A program made the position numbers and the translations under genes. Below, one piece after another: positions 1 through 6,762 of a stretch of 24,281 nt of DNA (its first letter is position 1; the number at the start of each line of letters is the position of its first letter). This stretch comes from an uncultured Fastidiosipila sp. GTDB taxonomy: Bacteria; Bacillota; Clostridia; Saccharofermentanales; Fastidiosipilaceae. The notes below the pieces were generated by a model. It saw only the letters and a program-made list of their open reading frames with translations. It made no database searches and was not told the origin of the DNA. The stretch lies in the NCBI GenBank assembly GCA_947253875.1, contig CAMYAM010000016.1, positions 1 to 24,281 of the forward strand, in the 5' to 3' direction.

Positions 1-1289
1 TATTCCCATTCAATCGTACCTGTAGGCTTTGGAGTAAAGTCATAAAGCACCCTGTTTACGCCTTCAACTTCATGAGTAATTCTATAAGTCAAAGTTCTTA
101 AAACTTCATAAGGAAGCTCAAAAGGTTCTGCTGTCATGGCGTCAACTGTATTAACAGCACGTACAACGCATGGCCACTCGTAGCTTCTCATACCATTCTT
201 AATTCCGGTGCTTCTGAAGTCAGGTACTATTGTGAAATATTGCCAAATACTTTGATTCAAACCTGCTTTGGCTATTTCTTCGCGTAGGATAGCGTCGCTT
301 TCTCTAACTGCTTCTAATCTATCTCTTGTTATAGCTCCAACGCAACGAACTCCTAGACCTGGGCCTGGGAATGGTTGTCTGTATACCATTTCTTGTGGCA
401 ACCCTAGAGCATCTCCAACTAATCTAACTTCGTCTTTGAAAAGATTTTTTACTGGTTCAATAAGCTCAAACTGTAAATCTTCTGGTAGGCCTCCAACGTT
501 GTGGTGACTTTTAACTAGGTTTTGTGTCTTGGATCCAGATTCAATAATGTCTGGGTAAATTGTACCTTGAGCTAGGAAATCTATACCGTTTAGTTTGCCG
601 GCTTCCTCCGCAAATACTTCAATAAACTCTTTTCCAATAACTTTTCTCTTGTCCTCTGGGTCCGCTACACCAGCTAATTTTTCTAAAAATCTATCGCTGG
701 CATCAACGTAAACTAGGTTTGCATCTAACTGCTTACCGAACACTTCTATAACTTGCTCTGGCTCACCTTTTCTTAATAGACCGTGGTTTACGTGTACGCA
801 TGTTAGTTGCTTGCCAATCGCTTTAATTAATAACGCTGCAACTACGCTTGAGTCTACACCTCCAGACAAAGCTAAGAGAACTTTTTTATCGCCAACTTTT
901 TCTTTAATTTCTGCAACTGCATTTTCGATGAAATTCTCAACACTCCAATTTTTCTCTGCTTTACATTCGTTGAAAATGAAATCGCTTAATTTCTCTTGTC
1001 GTGCAGATTCGTCTTCAGGTAAATCTGATTTGCTGCCATAGTCTACATACAATATTGGTATTTCCAAATTCTTTACTTCAGAACTTACATCTACTTCTGT
1101 TCCATCAACTACTCTGTTAGGTCCGGCATTATAAATAATACCTTTTAATCCTGACATCTTAGCTAAGTATTCAGCTTCAACGTCGTAATTAACGACCTCA
1201 CTATACACTCCCAATGCTCTTATCTCTCTTGCGAGTTCAGCATTTTTTTTGCTGCCTAAATCTACAATTACTATTGTATCTATGACCAT
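1..1289 (-). CDS. guaA: GMP synthase with truncated, probably inactive glutaminase domain
   Basis: Makes GMP from XMP, ATP and an ammonia source, the last step of de novo guanine nucleotide synthesis. The reading frame gives 429 residues ending in TGTIEWE; only the last base of the stop codon lies outside the window. The ATP-pyrophosphatase domain is intact, with P-loop SGGVDSS at residues 142-148, and the C-terminal dimerisation domain carries RQPFPGPGLGVR. GMP synthases are normally about 510-525 residues. Here the N-terminal class I amidotransferase domain is only about 105 residues. It keeps the first half (IVIVDLGS; GIIYNAGP), but the usual GxCYGMQ nucleophile motif reads YVDYGSK at 81-87, placing Asp83 where Cys should be. 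The sequence then passes directly to the KNWSVENFIE linker, so the catalytic His/Glu part is absent. A ribosome binding site (AAGGGGG) lies 7 bases before the ATG. Identity is very sure; loss of glutaminase activity is inference from missing residues. Confidence 0.95.
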   Translation of the reverse strand, partial: MVIDTIVIVDLGSKKNAELAREIRALGVYSEVVNYDVEAEYLAKMSGLKGIIYNAGPNRVVDGTEVDVSSEVKNLEIPILYVDYGSKSDLPEDESARQEKLSDFIFNECKAEKNWSVENFIENAVAEIKEKVGDKKVLLALSGGVDSSVVAALLIKAIGKQLTCVHVNHGLLRKGEPEQVIEVFGKQLDANLVYVDASDRFLEKLAGVADPEDKRKVIGKEFIEVFAEEAGKLNGIDFLAQGTIYPDIIESGSKTQNLVKSHHNVGGLPEDLQFELIEPVKNLFKDEVRLVGDALGLPQEMVYRQPFPGPGLGVRCVGAITRDRLEAVRESDAILREEIAKAGLNQSIWQYFTIVPDFRSTGIKNGMRSYEWPCVVRAVNTVDAMTAEPFELPYEVLRTLTYRITHEVEGVNRVLYDFTPKPTGTIEWE

Positions 1290-1369
1290 GGTTTTTCCCC
1301 CTTAAATTATTTCAGCTTTATTTTACGCTAGAGAAAAAATTTTGTCCTATTTTTTCTTTGTGCAAAAAG

Positions 1370-1948
1370 TCAAAATTTCGCGATAAACACGCAGCTTACG
1401 AACAAAAACGGTACCAACGGAAGTGAATTTACGTCTTTTGCCCAAGCCACTTTCATATATCTCAATATCAATGTTATCACAGCTAGCAAGAATATAAAAA
1501 ATGACATGAGTAACATCATTTGAATAAACATAATCTGGTCAAAATATAGACTTAGTGCGCCAAGTAATTTAACGTCCCCCATACCTATTCCGCCCTTTGC
1601 TAAGAAGAAAACTAAAAACGCCACTGGAATATAGGCTAAAAGAAAGATAGCTTTATCGGCAAGATCAGATAATCCTCCCAAAGCCAAAGGCATTAACAAC
1701 CGTGAACACACCAAGTACACAATAAATATATTAGGAACAATTCTATCTTTAAGGTCTGTATAACTCGTAATTACTAATACTATTAAAGCATTACTTAAGA
1801 GCATTTTGTCCTTATAAGATATTAAACTCCTCATTACATTAATATTTAAGGTCATAGTCAGCACCAATAAAACAAAAATACTCATCCAGTAGCTTTTCTT
1901 TCTCGAAATCCTAACCAAATTTTGACCTAACAGAACAGACATCCTCAT
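1370..1948 (-). CDS. Type IV prepilin peptidase-like protein (A24 family, peptidase domain only)
   Basis: Predicted membrane aspartic protease of the A24 family, which cleaves leader peptides of type IV prepilins and related pseudopilins at the inner face of the membrane. The 192-residue protein is almost entirely hydrophobic spans. Both family aspartates are visible: Asp65 in SYTDLKDRIVPN and Asp125 in GIGMGDVKLLG (the GxGD motif). Bifunctional prepilin peptidases carry an N-terminal N-methyltransferase domain with CxxC pairs. That domain is absent here, as in the short TadV/CpaA-like group. No pilin, ATPase or assembly platform gene is nearby, so its substrate is not evident. An AGGAGG site lies 12 bases before the ATG, and a second in-frame ATG follows at codon 3. 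It sits upstream of guaA with about 80 bases between them. Confidence 0.85.
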   Translation of the reverse strand: MRMSVLLGQNLVRISRKKSYWMSIFVLLVLTMTLNINVMRSLISYKDKMLLSNALIVLVITSYTDLKDRIVPNIFIVYLVCSRLLMPLALGGLSDLADKAIFLLAYIPVAFLVFFLAKGGIGMGDVKLLGALSLYFDQIMFIQMMLLMSFFIFLLAVITLILRYMKVAWAKDVNSLPLVPFLFVSCVFIAKF

Positions 1949-1997
1949 AGCAAAAAGAAACCTCCTCTATCTAAACAATAAAGAAGGCTGATTTATT

Positions 1998-2026
1998 TTT
2001 ATGCTACAAATGACAACATTTTTCAA
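1998..2026 (-). promoter_or_regulatory. Candidate promoter of the prepilin peptidase gene
   Basis: On the minus strand TTGAAA (2021-2026) and CATAAA (1998-2003) are separated by 17 bases, 50 bases upstream of the peptidase start codon. The -35 box lies inside an 8-bp inverted repeat (2015-2035). The -10 match is 4 of 6, so this is a moderate call. Confidence 0.35.
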
Positions 2027-2035
2027 CAAAATGTT
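2015..2035. repeat. Inverted repeat overlapping the candidate peptidase promoter
   Basis: AACATTTT (2015-2022) and AAAATGTT (2028-2035) form a perfect 8-bp inverted repeat with a 5-base spacer. It overlaps the proposed -35 box and has no adjoining T-tract, so it is more like an operator or chance AT-rich palindrome than a terminator. Confidence 0.4.
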
Positions 2036-2079
2036 ACAACTCTAACTCCGGGAAACAAGATTTTCCCCAAATAAATTCA

Positions 2080-2919
2080 CTAAGCTATTACACCGATTAA
2101 CATTAATACTAAGAGAACAGCGGCTAGAACAATTCTATACCATGCGAAAACTTCCATTTTCTTGGTTTTTAGATAGTTGAGGAAGCTCTTGACTACTAGC
2201 CATGCAACAATAAAAGACACGACACAGCCAATTGCTAAAGCTAGCCAATCTCCTGGAACAATGCTTGCGACTGCTGCATCATCTTTGAAGAATTTCAAAA
2301 TACTATAACCTGATGCACCAAACATAATTGGAATTGCCAAGAAGAAGCTAAAATCTGCTGCTGTTGCAGTAGTCAAACCTGCTGCCCAGCCACCCATGAT
2401 AGTCGCTGCGGAGCGTGAAAATCCTGGGATCAAGGCCATGCATTGTGCAACACCAACTGTTAAACCTTGTTTGTAATTAATGTCTAACATTTCAGAGCTT
2501 AGGTTATGTACAGCGATTTTTCTCTCACCCCAAATCATCATAAGTGCACCGACTACCAATGCTATAGCGACTGTAGATGTGCTGAACAAGTACTGATCTA
2601 TTACATCGTCTATTAAAACTCCTAAAACTACAGCTGGTATACAAGATACAACCCAAACTCCGAAGAATTTCCAGGATTTTTTGTCCCCAGAAAACATTCC
2701 TTGAGCTAAATTCCAAATTCTTGGCCAATATAAAACCAAAACCGCAAAAATAGCTGCCAGTTGCACAACTATCATATACATTTTGTTAAAGGCATCTGCT
2801 TCAACTTTCATTAAATCTGAAGCTATTATCATGTGTCCAGTGGATGAAACAGGCAAAAATTCAGTAACACCCTCGACTATGGCTAAAATAATAGTTTCAA
2901 TTATCTGTCTAAAATCCAT
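2080..2919 (-). CDS. uppP: Undecaprenyl-diphosphatase UppP (BacA)
   Basis: Integral membrane phosphatase that converts undecaprenyl pyrophosphate to undecaprenyl phosphate, recycling the lipid carrier for peptidoglycan and other wall polymers. It also gives bacitracin tolerance when abundant. The 279-residue length is typical. The ExxxE motif is present as E15-x3-E19 in VEGVTEFLPVSSTGH, and the second signature PGFSRSAAT at 164-172 contains the essential Arg168. About eight hydrophobic segments are visible. The start is supported by AAGAGG shortly before the ATG. The roughly 200-base region upstream is shared with a divergent small gene and contains a large inverted repeat at 2940-2974. The gene reads toward the prepilin peptidase gene but about 130 bases separate them, with a possible independent promoter. 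Confidence 0.97.
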   Translation of the reverse strand: MDFRQIIETIILAIVEGVTEFLPVSSTGHMIIASDLMKVEADAFNKMYMIVVQLAAIFAVLVLYWPRIWNLAQGMFSGDKKSWKFFGVWVVSCIPAVVLGVLIDDVIDQYLFSTSTVAIALVVGALMMIWGERKIAVHNLSSEMLDINYKQGLTVGVAQCMALIPGFSRSAATIMGGWAAGLTTATAADFSFFLAIPIMFGASGYSILKFFKDDAAVASIVPGDWLALAIGCVVSFIVAWLVVKSFLNYLKTKKMEVFAWYRIVLAAVLLVLMLIGVIA

Positions 2920-2939
2920 AATTTACCTCTTATTAGCAA

Positions 2940-2974
2940 CTTACTTCTGGATAGTATCTAGATCCAGCAGTAAG
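2940..2974. repeat. 13-base-arm inverted repeat in the uppP leader
   Basis: CTTACT-T-CTGGAT (2940-2952) pairs with ATCCAG-C-AGTAAG (2962-2974) around a 9-base loop, with one mismatch in 13. It begins about 20 bases upstream of the uppP ATG. No run of T follows on either strand, so it is not a standard intrinsic terminator. It may be an operator or an mRNA hairpin affecting uppP expression. Confidence 0.55.
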
Positions 2975-3119
2975 CGTGTTTCGATTTATTTGAATATAAC
3001 CTATAATAACACTAATAGTTGAATTAATAATTTGGAAATCGTATTTATTAAATTTACATTTGACAGCAGAAAAAATTAGAAAATCGGTAGAAATTAGAAA
3101 AGCAGGAGGAATTTTAAAA

Positions 3120-3326
3120 ATGAAAACCCCAGATGTTAAAGAAACCACAAAAAACACAAACTATAAATCAACAAAAAACAATAAATTTGACCCTGCTGAA
3201 TACAGAAAAAATAAGCGTCTTCAAGAGCTAGAAAATACTAAGAAGAAAAGAAATGCTATGTTTATTTTTGCCATAGCTGTGCTTGCGCTTATTTTAATTA
3301 TTATTGCCATTATTTCCAGACTTTAA
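3120..3326 (+). CDS. Small single-span membrane protein, function unknown
   Basis: A 68-residue protein starting MKTPDVKETTKN. I do not recognise the family. The first 48 residues are highly polar and Lys/Asn-rich (for example KNNKFDPAEYRKNKRLQEL). They are followed by a KKKR stop-transfer-like cluster and a single hydrophobic segment from about residue 49 to the end (FIFAIAVLALILIIIAIIS), leaving almost nothing after it. This is the layout of a tail-anchored protein with a cytoplasmic basic domain. The start is chosen because AGGAGG (3104-3109) lies 10 bases before this ATG; the frame extends further upstream to 3060 but without a ribosome binding site. It is divergent from uppP and convergent with rpmB. 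Confidence 0.7.
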   Translation: MKTPDVKETTKNTNYKSTKNNKFDPAEYRKNKRLQELENTKKKRNAMFIFAIAVLALILIIIAIISRL

Positions 3327-3385
3327 ACGAACCTTTGCGATCTCTGTCACGCTTTTACCCTTTTAACCCACTTCAATTTAAAGGC

Positions 3386-3433
3386 AAAATAAAACCTATT
3401 AATTAAAACATCTTAGATATTTCAATTAATAGG
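3386..3433 (-). terminator. Intrinsic terminator of rpmB
   Basis: On the minus strand CCTATTAATT and AATTAATAGG form a perfect 10-bp stem with a 19-base loop, followed immediately by TTTTATTTT. It lies about 30 bases after the rpmB stop codon. The same stem could also slow transcription from the convergent small gene. Confidence 0.75.
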
Positions 3434-3465
3434 CTTGCTAAACTTTTCTGTAATAAAACAGGATA

Positions 3466-3663
3466 TTAAGCTCTTTCTACGGCACCATTACGGAGGCAGC
3501 TTGCACAAGCGTTGACTCTCATAGGAGTACCATCAACTATAGCTCTAACCTTACGAATATTACCTTTTTGTTTGCGTTTTGCTCTACGTGATACTTGAGA
3601 ACGAGTTATACTAATTCTTCTTGCTGAAGTTACGCTCTTATCACATACTACACATTTAGCCAT
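3466..3663 (-). CDS. rpmB: Large ribosomal subunit protein bL28
   Basis: Structural protein of the 50S subunit. The 65-residue product starts MAKCVVCDK and contains the family core KVRAIVDGTPMRVNACASCL. Four cysteines in two CxxC pairs (C4/C7 and C53/C56) would form a zinc ribbon, so this is the zinc-binding form of L28. The start is fixed by GGAGGTG 8 bases before this ATG and by the conserved MAKC start. An in-frame extension upstream to 3753 is not needed and would place the promoter inside the gene. It is transcribed alone, with two candidate promoters upstream and an intrinsic terminator downstream. Confidence 0.97.
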   Translation of the reverse strand: MAKCVVCDKSVTSARRISITRSQVSRRAKRKQKGNIRKVRAIVDGTPMRVNACASCLRNGAVERA

Positions 3664-3715
3664 ATTACCTACACCTCCTCGATAATTTTCTTGCATAAAT
3701 TTTAGTGCGTACGAA

Positions 3716-3744
3716 ATACTAACACAAGTACAGACGCATTTCAA
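3716..3744 (-). promoter_or_regulatory. Proximal rpmB promoter
   Basis: Minus strand TTGAAA (3739-3744), 17-base spacer and TAGTAT (3716-3721) preceded by TG one base upstream (extended -10). This would give a leader of roughly 45 bases before the rpmB ATG. Confidence 0.55.
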
Positions 3745-3759
3745 GCAAAACACTACTCA

Positions 3760-3788
3760 AATTAAGATTTTATTTATTAATCTTAATT
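3760..3788. repeat. Inverted repeat between the two rpmB promoters
   Basis: Perfect 10-bp arms AATTAAGATT and AATCTTAATT around a 9-base spacer. No T-tract follows on the minus strand. It could be a regulator site, an attenuating hairpin in the long transcript from the distal promoter, or a weak end for the acpS operon. Confidence 0.45.
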
Positions 3789-3859
3789 CAAGCATGCACT
3801 TTTCTATACTTAAATTAATATTCCATGAGATTTATATCCATAGAAACGCACGGAAATCC

Positions 3860-3889
3860 ATTATACCCAATTCCATCTCTAAAATGCAA
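3860..3889 (-). promoter_or_regulatory. Distal rpmB promoter
   Basis: Minus strand TTGCAT (3884-3889), 18-base spacer and a perfect TATAAT (3860-3865). Transcription would start about 190 bases upstream of the rpmB ATG. Confidence 0.5.
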
Positions 3890-3987
3890 TAGAATATATT
3901 AATTTTTTGCCTAATTTTCGCAAAATCTCGCCCTAAATTTTCCCAAAATGAAAAATTTTCTCTTTATTATTTTTTAAATCAAACAGT

Positions 3988-4425
3988 TTAAGAAATAACG
4001 CAAAAAGCTATCGCCAAACCACCATCATGACTAATGCTTATTTTTGCTTCAGAGTAACCTCTTGCTTTAAACTCTGCCAGAGTATCACCATGCAAAACAT
4101 AGCTAGGCGCACCTAACTCATCATAAACAATCTCAATCTCTCTTAAATTGACGCCTTGAGATATTCCTGTGCCCATAGCCTTGCCAAAAGCTTCCTTACT
4201 CGCGAAAAGTCCCGCCACTGAGTCGACTCTCCAATTATCTGATCCCAAATATTCTTCTTCAATGGTTGAGCCTTCAACTAAATATTCCTCAATAGCATTT
4301 TGCTTAAGAACTGACTTGATTTCTGTGGCAGTGCAAAATCTCTCAACAAATTTCAGGCCTTTTCTATCTATTGCAGCCTGCATTCTACTTATTTCAATAA
4401 TATCAACACCTATGCCCTGAACCAC
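3988..4425 (-). CDS. acpS: Holo-[acyl-carrier-protein] synthase
   Basis: Transfers the 4'-phosphopantetheine group of coenzyme A onto apo-ACP, activating it for fatty acid synthesis in the cytoplasm. The 145 residues show the family signatures GIGVDIIEISR with metal-binding Asp8, and FASKEAFGKAMGTG with Glu78. AcpS is usually about 120 residues. The excess comes from an acidic stretch at roughly 43-68 (EEYLVEGSTIEEEYLGSD) between the second helix and the FASKEA motif. The start is GTG, two bases after the TAG stop of the upstream helicase-loader gene, with AAGGAG inside the end of that gene, indicating translational coupling. It is the last gene of the DnaD/DnaI-like operon. Confidence 0.95.
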   Translation of the reverse strand: MVQGIGVDIIEISRMQAAIDRKGLKFVERFCTATEIKSVLKQNAIEEYLVEGSTIEEEYLGSDNWRVDSVAGLFASKEAFGKAMGTGISQGVNLREIEIVYDELGAPSYVLHGDTLAEFKARGYSEAKISISHDGGLAIAFCVIS

Positions 4426-4427
4426 AA

Positions 4428-5483
4428 CTATCTCCTTTTCAGACGTAAGTCTTCACCTACGAAAGGCAACATCTTGAAGTTTTGCATTAACCTTGAAAAC
4501 AATCGCTCATCAAAAACTTTCTTAAGATCCCTAATATCATAATTACTGGTTATAATAGTAACTTTGTTATTGATATTCCTTTCTCTTAAAATTGCAATTA
4601 ATTCCGCTAAAGGATTGGTTAATAAATCTGTCTGCAAACCTAAATCATCTATTACAAGCAGGTCTGCTTCGAGCAATAAGTTATAGTCATTTTGGGCTTT
4701 AGATAGTTGCTCTGCCTTAGTCGAAAAGCTTCTTTGCCTGGTTCTTAAGTTATTTATAATTTCTTCTATTTTCAACATGTTTAGGACAAGTGCGAGGTAA
4801 TTTTCCTCCAAGACTGCGTTTGCAATACATTCTGCCAGATAGGTCTTACCAGTTCCTGCTCTACCAGTGAAAAAGAGATTGTCACTAGATTTTGGAAAAT
4901 CTGTTAAAAATTGCTTAGCTAAATCTAGGATCCCCTGAATCTGATCTTTTGGCTTGACTTTTCCCACTGCTGTTTCTACTGTGTCGTCAGAGAAAATATT
5001 AAGATCAAAGTTAGTAAAATTGTGCTCTGCTAATGGCAACAAAGGATCAATATTATCACGCAAGACCTTAATCCAAGTAGCATTAAAGCACTTAGGGCAT
5101 TTGCCCCCATTATAAATTGCAGTATCGTTGCAGAGCTCGCAAAAGTTAGTGGACTTATAAATATTCTTGTAAATCTCGTTAAATTCGGGTAATTCAAAAC
5201 TTGAGTTGTTTGGCGCAGCTGAAATAGGGTGTTTAGATTGTGCGGGTAGTGTAGATAATTTAGAGAAACTTCCCTCAGCTTCAGCTAAAGCATTTTTTGC
5301 AGCCAACTCAAGAATATTACTCAAATCTTCCCAGCGTGATTCTGCTTGACTCTCCAGTCTCTGAGCTTGTTGAGGATGACTTTCTCTATAACTTGCAAGT
5401 AGCTTATCTCTTCTAAGACTGGCTATAAGTTGTCTTTCTGAATAAACATTTTTCACTTTATTTAGCAATTCTGCTTTATTCAT
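4428..5483 (-). CDS. DnaI/DnaC-like helicase-loader AAA+ ATPase
   Basis: Predicted ATPase that loads the replicative DNA helicase at origins or restart forks. The 351 residues have an N-terminal helical region (1-75) and a zinc-binding motif CELC-x10-CPKC at about 115-132. The AAA+ domain has Walker A GRAGTGKT at 207-214, Walker B LLVIDD at 275-280, sensor-1 TSN at 312-314 and an arginine-finger-like SRL at 330-332. This matches the Firmicute DnaI / clostridial 'DnaC' layout. It lies 148 bases downstream of the DnaD-domain gene and runs directly into acpS. The start is supported by GAGAGG seven bases before the ATG. Calling it DnaI versus DnaC is a naming issue; the role is inferred from family and context. 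Confidence 0.92.
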   Translation of the reverse strand: MNKAELLNKVKNVYSERQLIASLRRDKLLASYRESHPQQAQRLESQAESRWEDLSNILELAAKNALAEAEGSFSKLSTLPAQSKHPISAAPNNSSFELPEFNEIYKNIYKSTNFCELCNDTAIYNGGKCPKCFNATWIKVLRDNIDPLLPLAEHNFTNFDLNIFSDDTVETAVGKVKPKDQIQGILDLAKQFLTDFPKSSDNLFFTGRAGTGKTYLAECIANAVLEENYLALVLNMLKIEEIINNLRTRQRSFSTKAEQLSKAQNDYNLLLEADLLVIDDLGLQTDLLTNPLAELIAILRERNINNKVTIITSNYDIRDLKKVFDERLFSRLMQNFKMLPFVGEDLRLKRR

Positions 5484-5568
5484 ATCGTTCCTCTCTGTTT
5501 TTACTGACCTGGATCACCATTTTAATTACAAGCAATTTCGCCTATTAATATCAGTACAGTTTAACCTT

Positions 5569-5637
5569 ACTCAGTTCCTGCACTTTATCCTTGATTCACT
5601 CCTAGACTTTATACTCGACCCACTCCTGGATTTACTC
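5569..5637. repeat. Three degenerate direct repeats between the dnaD-like and helicase-loader genes
   Basis: Three consecutive imperfect units of about 21-25 bases are seen at 5569-5591, 5592-5616 and 5617-5637. On the plus strand they share a core like CACTCCTRGAYTTTA followed by CTC. They begin at the stop codon of the DnaD-like gene. The copies differ at several positions, so this may be decayed coding or a local duplication. Confidence 0.4.
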
Positions 5638-6630
5638 TTCATCCTCATCATCTTTGCTTACAGCATAATAATAGTAACTTTCGATTTCTTCATCGCTATA
5701 TTCACGCTCATCAATGCGTGGCAAAGTGGACTTTCTACTATTTCTAGATTTCCTTTGCTTCTCTGCTTCTTGTTGATTATTTCTGATAAGATTCTCAGCT
5801 TCTTTTCTCGTCTTAATTCCGGCAGTGTACCAGCTAGATAATATCTTATCGAAGTAATTCAAGTTTGGCTCTGATAATCTAACTGCAGATTCTAAAGCAA
5901 GCTCGATAATGTCATAATCATACTTATATTCTATTAGCCATTTCTCGACAATAGTGAAGTCAAAACTCGTCATTTTCTTGTTTAAGGCCTTACCAATTCT
6001 AAGAGCTAGGTGTCTTACCGCTTTGTTCTTCTCTTTATAATCGGCTAAATCTCTGAAGGTTTTAACTTGTTTACGACCATAATCTGCTGCCACAGTATTC
6101 AAATAATTCGGTCCATGCAAAACATTTCTTTCAGCCGCATCCACAAACATCTGGTAAACCACAGCTGGCTCAAAATCGTATGTATCAAACCAGTTGTCTA
6201 TAGCTTGATACCAATTAGGTCCCATCATTCCTTGAAAATATGTATTATTTACGCTACTTATCAGGGCATTACGCTCATTAGATTTGCTATTATTTTCAAC
6301 AGATTCTTTCATTGGTTTCGCAGTAATTCTTCTATAAGATTTCTCAACAGCTTTTCTTTTCAAATTAATTAAATTAAAGCTTTCCAAATCTGCATCTGCT
6401 ACCACCAACTCTTGACTTACAAGCTCCATGAGCGCAGCCTTAACATCGTCTTCACTCAAAGAAAGTTGTCTACGACAATACTCTGTTTTTACCTTATTTT
6501 GATTATCTTTAAATAAAAGTGAGGAGATATAAACTTTTATTGCTAAATAACTTAATTTTGGCAAATAATCAGTGATAAAAACTTGTGGCAACAAAACGTC
6601 ATCCATAAATACATCTGCTAAACCGTCCAT
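5632..6630 (-). CDS. DnaD-domain replication initiation protein
   Basis: Predicted primosomal protein that bridges origin-bound DnaA and the helicase loader in Firmicutes. The 332 residues begin with a winged-helix-type region (about 1-105). Two DnaD/DnaB-like helical domains follow. The first ends near NYLNTVAADYGRKQVKT, and the second contains the hallmark NYFDKILSSWYTAGIKT. The tail from about residue 285 is basic (EKQRKSRNSRKS) and then very acidic (KDDEDEE at the end). The immediately downstream gene is a DnaI/DnaC-like ATPase, the usual partner. A strong GGGGGAG lies four bases before the ATG. It is divergent from the VanY-type gene across a 132-base promoter region. Confidence 0.9.
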   Translation of the reverse strand: MDGLADVFMDDVLLPQVFITDYLPKLSYLAIKVYISSLLFKDNQNKVKTEYCRRQLSLSEDDVKAALMELVSQELVVADADLESFNLINLKRKAVEKSYRRITAKPMKESVENNSKSNERNALISSVNNTYFQGMMGPNWYQAIDNWFDTYDFEPAVVYQMFVDAAERNVLHGPNYLNTVAADYGRKQVKTFRDLADYKEKNKAVRHLALRIGKALNKKMTSFDFTIVEKWLIEYKYDYDIIELALESAVRLSEPNLNYFDKILSSWYTAGIKTRKEAENLIRNNQQEAEKQRKSRNSRKSTLPRIDEREYSDEEIESYYYYAVSKDDEDEE

Positions 6631-6682
6631 TTTTCTCCCCCTTTGGTAATCTTCTTCAGTGTATAATTAGTCTATAGCAAAT

Positions 6683-6709
6683 TTGACACTTGGAAATTTA
6701 TTATATCAT
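6683..6709 (+). promoter_or_regulatory. Candidate promoter of the VanY-type gene cluster
   Basis: A perfect TTGACA (6683-6688) is followed by TATCAT (6704-6709) with a short 15-base spacer, 54 bases upstream of the ATG at 6763. The short spacing keeps confidence low. It overlaps the minus-strand -10 box at 6700-6708. Confidence 0.35.
6700..6708 (-). promoter_or_regulatory. Extended -10 promoter of the DnaD-like operon
   Basis: Minus strand TGATATAAT: an extended -10 (TGnTATAAT) with a perfect hexamer, no clear -35 and a predicted leader of about 60 bases before the DnaD-like start. Confidence 0.5.
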
Positions 6710-6762
6710 GAAGAATATTAAAAGATTATATTTCCTTATTTAATTTAAGTTGGGAGGTTGGC

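Larger units (their letters stand above)
3664..3987. other. Gene-free region: rpmB leader and end of the acpS transcript
   Basis: This 324-base AT-rich stretch holds two candidate minus-strand promoters for rpmB and, between them, a perfect 10-bp inverted repeat (AATTAAGATT 3760-3769, AATCTTAATT 3779-3788). The part next to acpS (about 3900-3987) has A/T runs but no clear GC-stem terminator. I see no ORF with a ribosome binding site and no recognisable RNA gene. Confidence 0.6.

Noticed and set aside
2933..3157. Minus-strand ORF of 74 codons in the uppP upstream region
   Set aside because: No ribosome binding site, overlaps both the inverted repeat and the small plus-strand gene, and has no recognisable features.
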